Positions 45,551 through 56,557 of a DNA stretch of 64,000 bases are shown here, piece after piece (position 1 is the stretch's first letter; each line of letters begins with the position of its first letter). The notes below the pieces were generated by a model. It was not told the origin of the DNA. It did not search any database and saw only the letters and a program-made list of their open reading frames with translations. Source of the DNA: an uncultured Gammaproteobacteria bacterium (GTDB lineage Bacteria > Pseudomonadota > Gammaproteobacteria > Eutrophobiales > Eutrophobiaceae); the NCBI GenBank assembly GCA_951812995.1, contig CATOTD010000003.1, forward strand, positions 216,825 to 280,824. The letters run 5' to 3'. The position numbers and the translations under genes are program-made.

Positions 45551-46483
45551 ATGCAATTATTATTTATATCTAAAACGAGAAAAAAGAATCTGTCGCTTAC
45601 GCTCGGGACAGCGTCTCTTTGTGTCTGCCTTATTATAGCTGTAATGAGTGGGTTATTGATATTCCACGCAGGCAATCAATACGCATTAAATCTGGCGCAT
45701 GGTTCAATTAAAAATTTATATACTCAAACAACGCCAATATGGAGCCAAGAGATCGGCTTGCAGCAGCAGATGCTGAGCCAAGCAAAAGAAAATGCTGAAA
45801 GAAACCTTGATGCACTCGCTAAAAGATTAAGTACATTACAGGCCCACGTCATGCGTTTGGATGCGCTGGGTTCACGTTTAGCTGATATGGCCGACCTCAA
45901 TGAGATTGAATTTGATATTACATCAACGCCAGGCCTAGGTGGCCCGCAACCTGTAAATACATCTGAGTCTATGGAAGTTATAGATTTTATTGCCGCATTA
46001 GGGCAATTAAATTCTAAAATTCAGGATCGCGCAGAAAAATTAGCTGCGATGGAGTCCATGTTGATTGATAGGACCTTACAAAGTCAAACAATGCCAGCCG
46101 GCAGTCCTACGATAGGTGGCTGGGTGTCCTCGCTATTTGGTATGCGTACTGATCCAATGACAGGCAAGATGGAGTTTCATGGCGGGATAGATTATGCGGG
46201 TAAATCGGGCTCTCCAATATTAGCTGTTGCTTCTGGCATAGTGACTTGGTCAGGTGTGCGCAATGGATATGGCAAAATGGTAGAGATCAATCATGGCAAT
46301 GGTTTTCAAACACGTTATGCACACAATAAGAAGAATCTTGTTGTTATTGGACAAAAAGTTGACAAAGGTCAAACTATCGGCCTGATGGGATCTTCTGGTC
46401 GCTCAACCGGTACACATGTTCATTTTGAAGTCATCAATAATGGAAAACTTGTAAATCCAAAAAAATATAACTCGCTGAATTAA
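45551..46483 (+). CDS. M23-family (LytM) murein peptidase
   Basis: Membrane-anchored periplasmic peptidoglycan endopeptidase or LytM-type activator. It has 310 residues: one N-terminal membrane helix (about residues 19-41), a coiled-coil region ([20 protein letters not shown]) and a C-terminal M23 domain with the zinc ligands in FHGGIDYAG (H..D) and HVHFEV. The full set of ligands suggests an active enzyme. It lies 70 bases upstream of secA, the usual place for this gene. Confidence 0.87.
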   Translation: MQLLFISKTRKKNLSLTLGTASLCVCLIIAVMSGLLIFHAGNQYALNLAHGSIKNLYTQTTPIWSQEIGLQQQMLSQAKENAERNLDALAKRLSTLQAHVMRLDALGSRLADMADLNEIEFDITSTPGLGGPQPVNTSESMEVIDFIAALGQLNSKIQDRAEKLAAMESMLIDRTLQSQTMPAGSPTIGGWVSSLFGMRTDPMTGKMEFHGGIDYAGKSGSPILAVASGIVTWSGVRNGYGKMVEINHGNGFQTRYAHNKKNLVVIGQKVDKGQTIGLMGSSGRSTGTHVHFEVINNGKLVNPKKYNSLN

Positions 46484-46553
46484 GTTTTCCCCTCAAGTTG
46501 CCTTCCGTAAAGTTTGTAATATCTCACGCGATATTAAACAAAGACTAAAAAGA

Positions 46554-49259
46554 ATGATTATAGGTTTTGCAAAAAAAATATTTGGTACGCGAAATGATCG
46601 AGTCATCAAACAACTTGGCAAAAAAATAAAACTCATAAATTCTTTTGAAGACGAATTTAAATTATTAAGTGATGCTGGTTTTCCTGATAAGACTGAGCAG
46701 TTAAAGGCAAGAATTAAGCAGGGTGAAACATTAGACGATGTGTTACCTGAAGCATTTGCATTAGTACGAGAAGCAGGTCGGCGCGTATTGAATATGCGAC
46801 ATTTTGATGTGCAAATGACCGGCGGTATGGTACTACATGATGGCAATATTGCTGAAATGCGCACTGGCGAAGGCAAAACGTTAGTGGCTACATTAGCGGC
46901 CAGTTTAAACGCCTTGTCTGGCCTGGGTGTGCATGTTATTACGGTAAACGACTATTTGGCTAAACGTGATGCTGAATGGATGGGAAAAATCTATAGTTTT
47001 CTTGGTTTGAGTACGGGTGTGATTGTGTCTGGTTTGTCAATGGCAGAAAGGAAGGCAGCATATCAATGTGACATTACCTATGGCACAAATAATGAGTTTG
47101 GTTTTGATTATTTACGCGACAATATGGCATTCAGTAAAGAGGATCGTGTCCAAAGAACATTGAATTTTGCCATTGTGGATGAAGTAGATTCAATACTCAT
47201 TGATGAGGCCAGAACACCATTGATCATTTCAGGCATGGTTGATGACAGATCAGATTTATACCTCACAATAAATAAGTTGATTCCCCAATTAGTCGTCCAA
47301 AAGACTGAAGACGGTCCCGGAGATTTTACTTTAGATGAAAAATCCAGGCAGGCCTATTTTACTGAGGATGGACATGATCACATCGAGCAACTATTAATAG
47401 AATATGGTGTTATAGAGGAAGGGCGGGGCTTGTATGATCCCGTCAATATCGGCATTTTGCACCATCTGAATGCGGCTTTGAGGGCACATCATTTATTTCA
47501 TAATGAGGTTGACTACCTAGTTAAGGATAATGAAATTGTAATCGTTGATGAGTTCACGGGGCGTACAATGCAGGGGCGGCGTTGGTCAGAAGGCTTACAC
47601 CAAGCCATTGAGGCTAAAGAAGGCGTGCCTATTCAAAATGAGAATCAGACGCTGGCATCAATTACATATCAAAATTATTTTCGTTTATATACAAAGTTGT
47701 CGGGTATGACAGGTACGGCCGATACCGAGGCCTATGAATTTCAAACAATATACGACCTTGAGGTCGTCATCGTGCCGACACACATGCCTATGATCAGAGA
47801 TGATCAGAGTGATGTTGTGTTCCTGACGGCCAAGGAAAAATACGCTGCAATTATTGAAGATATAAAGACACGCCAGGCTGTTGCCCAACCTGTTTTAGTA
47901 GGGACAGCATCAATAGAAGTCTCGGAATATTTATCTAGTCTGCTGGAGAAGGAGAAAATAAAGCATCAGGTCTTGAATGCGAAATTTCATCAAAAAGAAG
48001 CGGAAATAATTGCTCAAGCAGGTAGCCTGCGGGTCGTCACGATCGCCACCAATATGGCCGGACGCGGTACAGATATTGTGCTAGGCGGTAATTATGAAGT
48101 TGAAGTCGAGACCTTGACAGATCCAGATAAAGATACAATAGATCAAATAAAACAGGAATGGATAAAACGTCATCAGCAAGTATTGGATAGCGGTGGTTTA
48201 CATATTATTGGTACTGAAAGGCATGAATCCAGACGTATTGATAATCAGCTCAGAGGTCGTGCAGGGCGTCAGGGTGATCCGGGATCAAGCAGATTTTACC
48301 TCTCATTAGAAGATAACTTGATGCGTATCTTCGCTTCTGAATGGGTTTCTACAGTAATGCAAAAAATGGGGATGGAAACTGGAGAAGCGATTGAGTCTAA
48401 ACTTGTATCGCGCGCCATAGAAAATGCACAACGAAAAGTGGAAGCGCATAATTTTGATATTCGCAAAAATCTACTTGATTTTGATGATGTCGCCAATGAT
48501 CAAAGAAAAGTGGTATATCAACAGAGAAATGAATTGCTAGATGGTGAAACGGTGGCAGAAGAAGTTACAGCCATGCGCTTTGATGTTATTGAAAATATAA
48601 TAAATGAGTACATACCGCATGGCAGTATGGACGAATTGTGGGATGTGAGTGGATTAGAGGATGCTATTGAGCATGAATTTGATTGCTCACTTGACATAAC
48701 AAAATACTTAGATCAAGACAAGTCCTTACATGCAGAAACATTACATGAAAAAATTCATGCAGAATTAGAAGGCGTAATGGTAGAAAAAGAGAAAGTAATA
48801 ACATCTGAATTGATGAGGAGAATGGAAAAACACATTATGCTTGATGTGTTAGACAGACACTGGAAAGAACATCTTGTTAATATGGACTATCTTAGACAAG
48901 GTATTCATCTGAGAAGTTTCGCTGCAAAAAATCCAAAGCAAGAATATAAGCGGGAAGCTTTCGAATTATTTGTGCAAATGCTGGATAATTTAAAACATGA
49001 TGTGATTGTATTTCTCTATAAAGAGAAAATGAGAATAGAAGAATATATAGAAATAGCAGAGAATAAAGAGAAAAAAAACAATATAAATATGAATTTTAAT
49101 CATCCCTCTGCCCCCGATAGTTTAAACACTGATTCTCCTGGACAAACAAGATCTGTGGATAAAACATTTGTGCGAAATAAACCAAAGATAGGGCGAAACA
49201 ACCCTTGTCCTTGTGGTTCAGGTAAGAAATATAAACAGTGTCATGGAAAACTATCTTAA
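46554..49259 (+). CDS. secA: Protein translocase ATPase SecA
   Basis: Motor ATPase of the Sec export pathway, working with SecYEG. It has 901 residues: Walker A GEGKT at 105-109, [12 protein letters not shown] (Walker B region), [11 protein letters not shown], and the C-terminal zinc-binding SEC-C tail [20 protein letters not shown]. Length and motif set are complete. A weak hairpin (AGCCA-ATTAA-TGGCT, 49267-49281) follows the stop. Confidence 0.95.
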   Translation: MIIGFAKKIFGTRNDRVIKQLGKKIKLINSFEDEFKLLSDAGFPDKTEQLKARIKQGETLDDVLPEAFALVREAGRRVLNMRHFDVQMTGGMVLHDGNIAEMRTGEGKTLVATLAASLNALSGLGVHVITVNDYLAKRDAEWMGKIYSFLGLSTGVIVSGLSMAERKAAYQCDITYGTNNEFGFDYLRDNMAFSKEDRVQRTLNFAIVDEVDSILIDEARTPLIISGMVDDRSDLYLTINKLIPQLVVQKTEDGPGDFTLDEKSRQAYFTEDGHDHIEQLLIEYGVIEEGRGLYDPVNIGILHHLNAALRAHHLFHNEVDYLVKDNEIVIVDEFTGRTMQGRRWSEGLHQAIEAKEGVPIQNENQTLASITYQNYFRLYTKLSGMTGTADTEAYEFQTIYDLEVVIVPTHMPMIRDDQSDVVFLTAKEKYAAIIEDIKTRQAVAQPVLVGTASIEVSEYLSSLLEKEKIKHQVLNAKFHQKEAEIIAQAGSLRVVTIATNMAGRGTDIVLGGNYEVEVETLTDPDKDTIDQIKQEWIKRHQQVLDSGGLHIIGTERHESRRIDNQLRGRAGRQGDPGSSRFYLSLEDNLMRIFASEWVSTVMQKMGMETGEAIESKLVSRAIENAQRKVEAHNFDIRKNLLDFDDVANDQRKVVYQQRNELLDGETVAEEVTAMRFDVIENIINEYIPHGSMDELWDVSGLEDAIEHEFDCSLDITKYLDQDKSLHAETLHEKIHAELEGVMVEKEKVITSELMRRMEKHIMLDVLDRHWKEHLVNMDYLRQGIHLRSFAAKNPKQEYKREAFELFVQMLDNLKHDVIVFLYKEKMRIEEYIEIAENKEKKNNINMNFNHPSAPDSLNTDSPGQTRSVDKTFVRNKPKIGRNNPCPCGSGKKYKQCHGKLS

Positions 49260-49305
49260 TAATAAGAGCCAATTAATGGCTATTTATTATAGTTGAGACT
49301 GAAAA

Positions 49306-50526
49306 ATGCCGGTTGGCTTGAAATTCCCGACATCAATTTTACCAATCAATGGTATTCGGCTATCTACGGGTTGTGCTGGTTTGTATGCAGAAAAACGCAG
49401 AGATTTAACCTTAATAGAACTCGCTGAGGGTAGCAATGTCGCGGCAGTTTTTACCCGGAATTTATTTTGTGCGGCCCCAGTACACATTGCTAAACAACAT
49501 TTGGCAAGTTGCAAGCCACGGTATTGTTTAATCAATGCAGGCAATGCAAATGCTGGAACTGGGGATCAAGGACTACGTCACTCAATAAATACCTGTGATG
49601 CATTAGCGCACATGACAAAATGTAATAAAGCGGAGGTGTTGCCTTTTTCTACAGGTGTGATTGGTGAAAAATTACCCTTTGAAAAAATCAATAGTTTGCT
49701 CCCATCATTGGTCGATAATTTGGCTGCTGAAAATTGGCTTGATGCGGCCAAGTCCATCATGACGACTGATACGATTCCTAAAGCAGTATCTAAAAAAATA
49801 TCATTAGGTGATACTGCGGTGAATATAACGGGTATTGCAAAAGGTGCGGGCATGATACGACCCAATATGGCGACTATGTTGGCATTTATAGCAACGGACA
49901 CAAAAATATCAAAAACGCTCTTGGATAAAATACTAGCAAATGCGGTAAATAAAAGTTTTAACCGGATTACTGTTGATGGTGATACTTCAACTAATGATGC
50001 TTGCCTTCTTATTGCAACGGGTAAAGCAGATAATAATTGTATTGAGAAAGAAGATAGTGAGCAATATCTAATTATAGAGAAAGTATTAGTACAAATATGC
50101 TGTGAACTAGCACAAGCAATTATCAGAGACGGCGAAGGTGTTACAAAGTTTCTAACTATAAAAGTCAATAGTGGGAGAAATTCAGCGGAGTGTCTTGCGG
50201 TAGCCTATAAAATTGCAGAGTCACTGCTAGTTAAAACTGCATTTACGGCATCAGATCCTAATTGGGGAAGGATTTTGGCAGCGATAGGAAATGCAGATAT
50301 TGATGATTTAAACGTTGATAAAGTAAATGTATTTCTGGATAACGTATGTATTTTTGAAAGCGGCCAGCGGGCAGTGGGCTATACAGAAGATGCCGGTAAA
50401 AAAATAATGCAAAAAGACGAGATAACATTAACAGTGATGCTTGCTAGAGGCAAGTGTAAAGAAGCAATATGGACAACCGATCTATCGCATGAATACATTA
50501 CGATAAATGCAGAATATCGAACCTGA
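49306..50526 (+). CDS. argJ: Bifunctional ornithine acetyltransferase/N-acetylglutamate synthase
   Basis: Transfers acetyl from N-acetylornithine to glutamate in the cyclic arginine pathway, and may also use acetyl-CoA. It has 406 residues and is made as a precursor that cleaves itself before the nucleophilic Thr. Here T190 lies in NMATMLAF after KGAGMIRP, intact. NAGNANAGTGDQGL and TDPNWGRIL-type (SDPNWGRILAAIG) segments are present. It starts at ATG 49306, 46 bases after secA. Confidence 0.93.
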   Translation: MPVGLKFPTSILPINGIRLSTGCAGLYAEKRRDLTLIELAEGSNVAAVFTRNLFCAAPVHIAKQHLASCKPRYCLINAGNANAGTGDQGLRHSINTCDALAHMTKCNKAEVLPFSTGVIGEKLPFEKINSLLPSLVDNLAAENWLDAAKSIMTTDTIPKAVSKKISLGDTAVNITGIAKGAGMIRPNMATMLAFIATDTKISKTLLDKILANAVNKSFNRITVDGDTSTNDACLLIATGKADNNCIEKEDSEQYLIIEKVLVQICCELAQAIIRDGEGVTKFLTIKVNSGRNSAECLAVAYKIAESLLVKTAFTASDPNWGRILAAIGNADIDDLNVDKVNVFLDNVCIFESGQRAVGYTEDAGKKIMQKDEITLTVMLARGKCKEAIWTTDLSHEYITINAEYRT

Positions 50527-50551
50527 CAACTACCAGGTTTAAGTGAATTAG

Positions 50552-51556
50552 ATGCATAACCATGATGCAATAAATCAAAGAACACATGTTGTAATAGGTG
50601 TTATATATAACGCAACAAAAGACAAAATTTTAATTTCAAAAAGATCCGAGAATCAACACTTAGCAGCTTACTGGGAATTTCCCGGTGGAAAAGTTGAAGC
50701 CAACGAAGATGTATTTTCTGCATTAAGGCGCGAGTTATGTGAAGAGTTGGGCATAATCGTACACCATGCAGAATCTTATACCTCGACTTGTTACGACTAC
50801 CCTGATAAAAAAGTATTACTTGATATTTGGATTATACTTGAATGGAGTGGGGAGCCGGCAAGCCTTGGAAATCAGGAAATACGTTGGGTTAATGTTGATG
50901 ATTTAAACAATTATAAATTTCCTGAAGCGAATCAATATATTATTCAATCCATTTTATTGCAGCCGCTATATGTGATCAGCAAAACATCATACGATGACTA
51001 TTCATATTTATTTTCAGGTGTAAAAGCGTGTTTTTCAAAAGGTTTAAAGATCTTTCAATTAAGATTAAATTTAGACAATGACAAAAAATATCAATTTATT
51101 GTGGATACACTGAGTGAGTTAGCAGGGGAGTATAATGCAAAATTTATATTAAATGGTGTAGCTGGAGACATTGAAAAATATACGATTGGTGGTATACATC
51201 TTAATTCAAACGAACTTAAAAAATATAATAAAAGACCTATAAGTGAAGAGTATATATTAGGCGCATCCTGTCATAATCAAGCAGAGTTAAAAAAAGCGGC
51301 TGATTTGAATGTTAATTATGCCTTTATGTCGCCAGTACTATTTACAAACAGCCATCCTGAAGCGAAGGTCTTAGGTTGGGAAAAATTTAGTGAACTAATC
51401 AATGGTATAAATATGCCTATATATGCGCTTGGTGGAATGACGTATGGACATCTTGACACCGCCAAGACGTATGGCGCATACGGCATAGCAATGGTGGGCG
51501 CAATTTGGGAATCAGACAAGCCAGGAAGTATTAAAAATTTAACTGATATTCAGTGA
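50552..51556 (+). CDS. Nudix hydrolase fused to a ThiE/TenI-like domain
   Basis: A two-domain protein of 334 residues. The N-terminal 130 residues are a MutT-type Nudix hydrolase with the Nudix box GGKVEANEDVFSALRRELCEEL (about residues 48-69; key residues G, E at 54, R-E-L and E-E), likely cleaning oxidised nucleotides such as 8-oxo-dGTP. The rest is a TenI/thiamine-phosphate-synthase-like TIM barrel (FQLRLNL, GIHLNSNELKKY, ASCHNQAELKKA, YALGGMTYGHLDTAKTYGAYGIA). This fusion is common in Gammaproteobacteria downstream of argJ. The role of the second domain in the fusion is not established. Confidence 0.85.
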   Translation: MHNHDAINQRTHVVIGVIYNATKDKILISKRSENQHLAAYWEFPGGKVEANEDVFSALRRELCEELGIIVHHAESYTSTCYDYPDKKVLLDIWIILEWSGEPASLGNQEIRWVNVDDLNNYKFPEANQYIIQSILLQPLYVISKTSYDDYSYLFSGVKACFSKGLKIFQLRLNLDNDKKYQFIVDTLSELAGEYNAKFILNGVAGDIEKYTIGGIHLNSNELKKYNKRPISEEYILGASCHNQAELKKAADLNVNYAFMSPVLFTNSHPEAKVLGWEKFSELINGINMPIYALGGMTYGHLDTAKTYGAYGIAMVGAIWESDKPGSIKNLTDIQ

Positions 51557-51928
51557 AGTTCTGAATGTTCGCCTGCATAATAAATCGGATCTGTTGCTAT
51601 CAATCCAATGATACGGAGCAACTGTTGGCCTGAGTGTCTTGATATTAGCCTTCTGGCCTTGTGGAGGAATAGCTGAAAATGTTCTCTACGGCATCAAATT
51701 TTTTGCTGTTCTACTTGGCGATCATCATATTGAGGTGGACACTGGACGACCTCTCATGCTGGCTCAGCGATTGCGCTGCCACTATGAATAAGTGGACAAG
51801 GTGACAGAGTTGGGGGTGAATATTGTTTGTGTTGTGTTATTTATATAGTGCCTTATGCCTCTCAATAATACTTTTATTATACTGTACTTTTATTATACTG
51901 TTCAGATATTAGTTTTATTTTTAAAAAA
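51557..51928. other. Gene-free gap of 372 bases
   Basis: No gene I can support. A frame of about 43 codons from ATG 51680 (MFSTASNFLLFYLAIIIL) has one hydrophobic stretch but no ribosome site or recognised family. The region may hold a decayed gene. It lies between the convergent ends of the Nudix-ThiE gene and coaE. From 51850 it becomes strongly AT-rich. Confidence 0.4.
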
Positions 51929-52537
51929 TTATTGCTTTTTTGTTAATGTTAGGTATTTTTCATGTAATAGCCGTACGGATAGTTTGAGGTCTGCGATTGC
52001 AACAGTGTTGTCAATGATATCATCAGCATATTTTAAGCGTGACTCCCTACCAGCTTGGCTTTTAATTATATTGGCCATAGTATCTGGAGATATTTTATCT
52101 CTGTTGACAACCCGTTTTAACTGGACCTGTTCTGGAATATCAACAAGTAAAATTCGATCAAATTTATCAGTAGCGTTGGTTTCGATGAGTAATGGGACAA
52201 CAATTAAACAATAGGGATAATTTACTTTTGAAATTTGATGCTCGATCTCTTGATAAATCACAGGGTGTAGAATACTTTCTAATTTTTTTTTAGCTATTAC
52301 ATCATTGAATATGATATGACCTAGTTTACGTCTATCAAGCACACCTTCATTACTTAATAGATCGTTACCAAACACATTCACAATAGCAGTTAAGCATGGC
52401 TTGCCTGGGGCAGTAATGGTTCTTGCTATTACATCCGCATCGATTATGGGTATACCAAACGTTTGAAATTCAGATGCTACAGTTGATTTACCACTACCAA
52501 TACCACCTGTTAACGCAACGTTTAATATCCCCGACAT
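51929..52537 (-). CDS. coaE: Dephospho-CoA kinase
   Basis: Last enzyme of coenzyme A synthesis, phosphorylating dephospho-CoA. It has 202 residues, with the P-loop GGIGSGKST at residues 11-19, IDADVIAR and LLIETNATDKFDRILLVDIP. It is the last gene of a pilB-pilC-pilD-coaE run and starts one base after the pilD stop, so it is cotranscribed. Confidence 0.93.
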   Translation of the reverse strand: MSGILNVALTGGIGSGKSTVASEFQTFGIPIIDADVIARTITAPGKPCLTAIVNVFGNDLLSNEGVLDRRKLGHIIFNDVIAKKKLESILHPVIYQEIEHQISKVNYPYCLIVVPLLIETNATDKFDRILLVDIPEQVQLKRVVNRDKISPDTMANIIKSQAGRESRLKYADDIIDNTVAIADLKLSVRLLHEKYLTLTKKQ

Positions 52538-52538
52538 A

Positions 52539-53417
52539 TTAAATGACGGTATTCAAATAGGTTGACATAATGTGGGAGCCCCAAAGCATTGAAACCCAAC
52601 CAGCAATCGCTAAATAAGGTCCAAACGGTATTGTTGTATTGCGGTCATGGGACTTAAAGACCATCAGGAAGATGCCGATGATTGCGCCGACAAGAGACGA
52701 TAAAATGATGATAAGAGGGAGTAATTGCCAGCCAAACCACGCACCTAATGCGGCCAATAACTTGAAATCACCATGCCCCATGCCTTCTTTGCCAGTCATT
52801 AATTTAAAAACCAGCGTGACAAACCATAGTGTCCCATACCCAAAAATAGCACCGAGTATGCTTGATTCAATATCGCTAAATAGTCCAAACAGATTAATAA
52901 TAATACCAAGCCACAGTAGGGGTAAGGTAATATCATCAGGTAATAATTGGTGATCAAAATCTATCATACTCAATGCGATGAGTGACCATGTGAGAATGAG
53001 TGCAAACAATGTTTGCAGCGATACTCCGAAGTAGTACGCAACAATGACCACAGATAGCCCACTAACTATCTCAATCAGTGGGTAACGCAGGGCTATATTC
53101 TGTTTGCAGTTTCTACATTTTCCTTTCAAAAAAAGATAACTGATAACAGGAATATTTTCGATTGCGCTAATTTTATACTTACAATTTGGGCAATGTGAGG
53201 GTGGTGTGAGCAGGTTTACATTAGTATTATTTTCATTGTATTTAGCGTTGTCTAAATTGAGTAACTCGCAACATTGCTGTCGCCAATTTGCTTCCATCAT
53301 AACAGGTAATCTCAAGATCACGACGTTCAAAAAACTGCCCATGAGTAATCCTAAGATAAAAATCGCACATAAATAGAGTGTTGTATTTATTATAAATAAA
53401 TCAATAATGTGCGACAC
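52539..53417 (-). CDS. pilD: Type IV prepilin peptidase/N-methyltransferase PilD
   Basis: Inner-membrane aspartyl peptidase that cleaves and methylates type IV pilins and pseudopilins. It has 292 residues with about eight helices. The cytoplasmic zinc loop has the tetracysteine pattern CPNCKYKIS...CRNCKQNIALRYPLIE (about residues 73-112). The catalytic Asp residues are in SMIDFDHQLLPD and MGHGDFKLLAALGAWFGW. Both are intact. It lies 62 bases after pilC. Confidence 0.92.
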   Translation of the reverse strand: MSHIIDLFIINTTLYLCAIFILGLLMGSFLNVVILRLPVMMEANWRQQCCELLNLDNAKYNENNTNVNLLTPPSHCPNCKYKISAIENIPVISYLFLKGKCRNCKQNIALRYPLIEIVSGLSVVIVAYYFGVSLQTLFALILTWSLIALSMIDFDHQLLPDDITLPLLWLGIIINLFGLFSDIESSILGAIFGYGTLWFVTLVFKLMTGKEGMGHGDFKLLAALGAWFGWQLLPLIIILSSLVGAIIGIFLMVFKSHDRNTTIPFGPYLAIAGWVSMLWGSHIMSTYLNTVI

Positions 53418-53479
53418 TTAATTAGTCTCTGTTACAATTTAAGTGAACAGATATTTAAGTTTTGCAGGAAGCGATCGTT

Positions 53480-54703
53480 TTAAACGACGGCACCCATTTT
53501 AAAGATGGGTAAATACATACCAATAACGATACCACCAATGACGACACCTAAAAAAGCCATGATTGCAGGTTCTAGTAAACTTGTTAAGCCTTCAACGGCA
53601 TCATCAACTTCTTGCTCATACCAATCAGCAACCTTCCCAAGCATAGTATCAATAGCACCCGACTCTTCGCCAATAGCCACCATTTGCACAACCATATTGG
53701 GAAATAAACCGGTGTCTCGCATAACGGCTTGCAGTTGACTGCCTGTGGCCACTTCATCTCTCATTTTCATGGTGGCATCATAAAAAACGACATTACCACA
53801 GGCACCCGCTACGGAGGTCATAGCTTCTACTAACGGCGTGCCCGCTGCAAACATCGTTTCAAGGGTTCTGGCAAATCGGGCAATAGCAGCTTTTTCCATT
53901 ATCTCACCTATAACGGGGGCTTTTAAAATGGCGCGATCTAAAAAGTTTTGAATAGCAACGGAACGTTGCTTCAGCTCCATTAAGCCGAAAACAGTCAAGC
54001 CCATAACGCCAAAAATAATGTACCAATAGGCAACAAATAAATTAGAAGTATCTACTAAAAACTGGGTCAATGCGGGTAAGTCTGCTCCAAAATTTTCAAA
54101 TAATTCAGAAAACTGAGGAATCACAAAGATCATTAAGATTGAAACAACAATGACGGCAGCAACAACGACGGCGGCTGGATAAAAGAGGGCCGATTTAATC
54201 TTGGATTTTAAGGCTTCAGTTTTTTCCATATAGGTTGCAAGCTTGTGCAGGATTGATTCAAGAATACCCGCGTGTTCACCCGCTTCAACCAAGTTGCAGT
54301 AAAGATCATTAAACCGTAAGGGGTGTTTTTTTAATGCTTCAGTTAAATTATTACCGGCTTCTACATCTGCCTTGATATTCAAAATCAATTCCTGCATACC
54401 TGCATTCTCATGACCGCGCCCGACAATTTCAAAAGCCTGCACCAGGGGCACGCCTGAAGACATCATCGTTGCTAATTGTCGGCTAAAAATGGTTATATCT
54501 TTTGGGGTTATTTTAGTTTTACCACCGCCACCACCCAATAGTGGTTTTGATTTCTTTTTTATCTTAAGCGGATTTATACCTTGTCGCCGGACGGCGGCTT
54601 TTACAAGTGCCTCACTTTGCCCGCTCGTTTCTCCTTTTACTCGTTTGCCTGATTTATCTACACCCTCCCAGGCATACATGTCTGCTTTTTTAGCTTCAGC
54701 CAT
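53480..54703 (-). CDS. pilC: Type IV pilus inner-membrane platform protein PilC
   Basis: GspF/PilC-family polytopic protein on which the PilB ATPase acts. It has 407 residues: an N-terminal soluble part (YAWEGVDKSGKRVKGETSGQ), two repeated GspF domains (FSRQLATMMSSGVPLVQAFE and FARTLETMFAAGTPLVEAMT) and membrane segments around residues 175-200, 220-240 and near the C-terminus. It begins six bases after the pilB stop. Confidence 0.93.
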   Translation of the reverse strand: MAEAKKADMYAWEGVDKSGKRVKGETSGQSEALVKAAVRRQGINPLKIKKKSKPLLGGGGGKTKITPKDITIFSRQLATMMSSGVPLVQAFEIVGRGHENAGMQELILNIKADVEAGNNLTEALKKHPLRFNDLYCNLVEAGEHAGILESILHKLATYMEKTEALKSKIKSALFYPAAVVVAAVIVVSILMIFVIPQFSELFENFGADLPALTQFLVDTSNLFVAYWYIIFGVMGLTVFGLMELKQRSVAIQNFLDRAILKAPVIGEIMEKAAIARFARTLETMFAAGTPLVEAMTSVAGACGNVVFYDATMKMRDEVATGSQLQAVMRDTGLFPNMVVQMVAIGEESGAIDTMLGKVADWYEQEVDDAVEGLTSLLEPAIMAFLGVVIGGIVIGMYLPIFKMGAVV

Positions 54704-54709
54704 AATATT

Positions 54710-56425
54710 TTACTCTACGGTTACTCGATTGACTTCAGTCAGACTGGTTATCCCACTAGCGGCTTTCATCAGCCCCGATTTGCGGATGTCCCAGATATCC
54801 TCAGATGCTGCTTGATCGGCCAACTGTACGGCATTTGCGCCTTCAATAATTAGACGTTTCATGTCATCCGATATGGGCATGACCTGATAGATGCCGGCAC
54901 GTCCTTTGTAGCCTGGGTTATCGTCTGTTATCTCACCTGGTTCAAATAAGCTGATGCCCTTTTTAATCACGTCTTCAGGAAAACCTTCATCTCTTAAGGC
55001 ATCGTCCGGTATTTCGAACGGCACTTTATTGTTTGGATTCAAGCGGCGGAGCAGGCGCTGTGCAGTGATCAGGTTAATGCTGGTGGCAACCGCAAATGCC
55101 TGTATACCCATATCTTGCAAGCGAGTTAACGTTTGTGGGCCGTCATTAGTATGCAATGTAGACATCACCATATGACCTGTTTGTGCGGCTTTAACTGCGA
55201 TTGATGCTGTGCCTAGATCACGCACCTCCCCGACCAGAATAATATCTGGATCCTGGCGCAAGAAAGCTTTCAGCGCTTTTTCAAATGTCATCCCTGTGCG
55301 TTCATCCACTTGCACTTGATTGACACCTGGCAAGTTGATTTCAACCGGGTCTTCAGCCGTAGATATATTGATATCGACCTGATTAAGGATATTTATCCCG
55401 GTATAGAGTGACACAGTTTTACCGCTACCAGTAGGCCCTGTTACAAGGAACATGCCGTAGGGCTTGTGTAGATTGCTGAGAAACATTTCTTTTTGATGAT
55501 CTTCATAGCCTAATTGGTCTATTTGAAGTGCAGCGGCATCAGAGTCCAAAATTCGCATACAAGTCTTTTCACCAAATAAAGTAGGGCAAGTACTGACACG
55601 AAAATCGATAGATTTTGTTTTAGAGAGTTTGAGTTTAATGCGTCCATCTTGTGGAACACGGCGCTCGGAAACATCCAACCTTGCCATGACTTTAATGCGT
55701 GCGGCAATTTTGTTTGATAGGGACATGGGTGGCCTTGTCACCTCTGTTAACACGCCGTCTATACGAAAACGCACACGATATAACTTTTCATAGGGTTCAA
55801 AATGAAGATCAGATGCACCTTTTTTGATGGCATCCAATAAACATTTATTAACAAAACGCACAACCGGGGCATCATCAATTTCAGCATCGTCCTGATCTTC
55901 ATCATCCTCTTCGGCAACCTCCAGGGAATCAAGATCATCGTAGCCATCATCATCCATATCGTCTAAACGGTTGGCGGACGTGTCCAACGCTTTTTCAATA
56001 TTTCTAGCTAATTTATCTTCTTCTACAACAATAGCATCCGTCAATAAGCCAGTTGCAAATTTAATTTCGTCCAAGGCCTGAATATTTGCTGGGTCCGAGA
56101 TAGCGATGGCGAGTCGGTTACCGCGTTTAAAAATAGGTAAGGCATGATGTTTTTTAATCAGATCTCCTTTGACCAGTTTAGTAATATCTCCGTCAAGTTC
56201 CAGAAGATCGAGATCTAACAGTGGTGTGCCAAATTGCTGAGCCGCTACCAATGCAACACTACTACTTGGAACAGTGCCGTTTTCAACAACTAAAGTTATG
56301 AAAGGTTTTTTTTTCTTTAGGGATTCTTCGGTAAGACGCTGTGCTTTTTCTTCGTCAAGCAAGCCATCAAGTACGAGTTTGCGGGCTAGCCCACCGATAT
56401 TTATTTTTTTTGCAGAAGTAGCCAT
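54710..56425 (-). CDS. pilB: Type IV pilus assembly ATPase PilB
   Basis: Hexameric ATPase that drives pilus extension. It has 571 residues: an N-terminal GspE/MshE domain (LARKLVLDGLLDEEKAQRL), an acidic stretch (about residues 155-185), Walker A GPTGSGKT at about 331, the Asp box VGEVRDLGTASIAV-type region and HMVMSTLHTNDGP. The tetracysteine zinc motif (C-x2-C...C-x2-C) usual in PilB/GspE is absent: the positions after RRLNPNNKVPFEIP and before GYKGRAGIYQV hold no Cys. It is the first gene of the pil operon. No pilin gene is in the window. Confidence 0.92.
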   Translation of the reverse strand: MATSAKKINIGGLARKLVLDGLLDEEKAQRLTEESLKKKKPFITLVVENGTVPSSSVALVAAQQFGTPLLDLDLLELDGDITKLVKGDLIKKHHALPIFKRGNRLAIAISDPANIQALDEIKFATGLLTDAIVVEEDKLARNIEKALDTSANRLDDMDDDGYDDLDSLEVAEEDDEDQDDAEIDDAPVVRFVNKCLLDAIKKGASDLHFEPYEKLYRVRFRIDGVLTEVTRPPMSLSNKIAARIKVMARLDVSERRVPQDGRIKLKLSKTKSIDFRVSTCPTLFGEKTCMRILDSDAAALQIDQLGYEDHQKEMFLSNLHKPYGMFLVTGPTGSGKTVSLYTGINILNQVDINISTAEDPVEINLPGVNQVQVDERTGMTFEKALKAFLRQDPDIILVGEVRDLGTASIAVKAAQTGHMVMSTLHTNDGPQTLTRLQDMGIQAFAVATSINLITAQRLLRRLNPNNKVPFEIPDDALRDEGFPEDVIKKGISLFEPGEITDDNPGYKGRAGIYQVMPISDDMKRLIIEGANAVQLADQAASEDIWDIRKSGLMKAASGITSLTEVNRVTVE

Positions 56426-56525
56426 CGCTGTGTTCTTAACCTTAAATTATCAGATACTAAACTAGATAATAGATTATACGACGTAAATAACCAACTATTT
56501 TAACTGATAACGGGCACTGAATTGC

Positions 56526-56553
56526 TAAAAATCCCGATTAGTGGGTAATTTTT
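56526..56553 (-). terminator. Weak terminator after clpB
   Basis: On the minus strand a small stem (CCC/GGG flanked by A/T pairs) is followed by ATTTTTAG, directly after the clpB stop. The stem is short, so confidence is low. The rest of the 132-base gap to pilB (56426-56557) is AT-rich and would contain the pil promoter, which I could not define. Confidence 0.3.
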
Positions 56554-56557
56554 ATAG

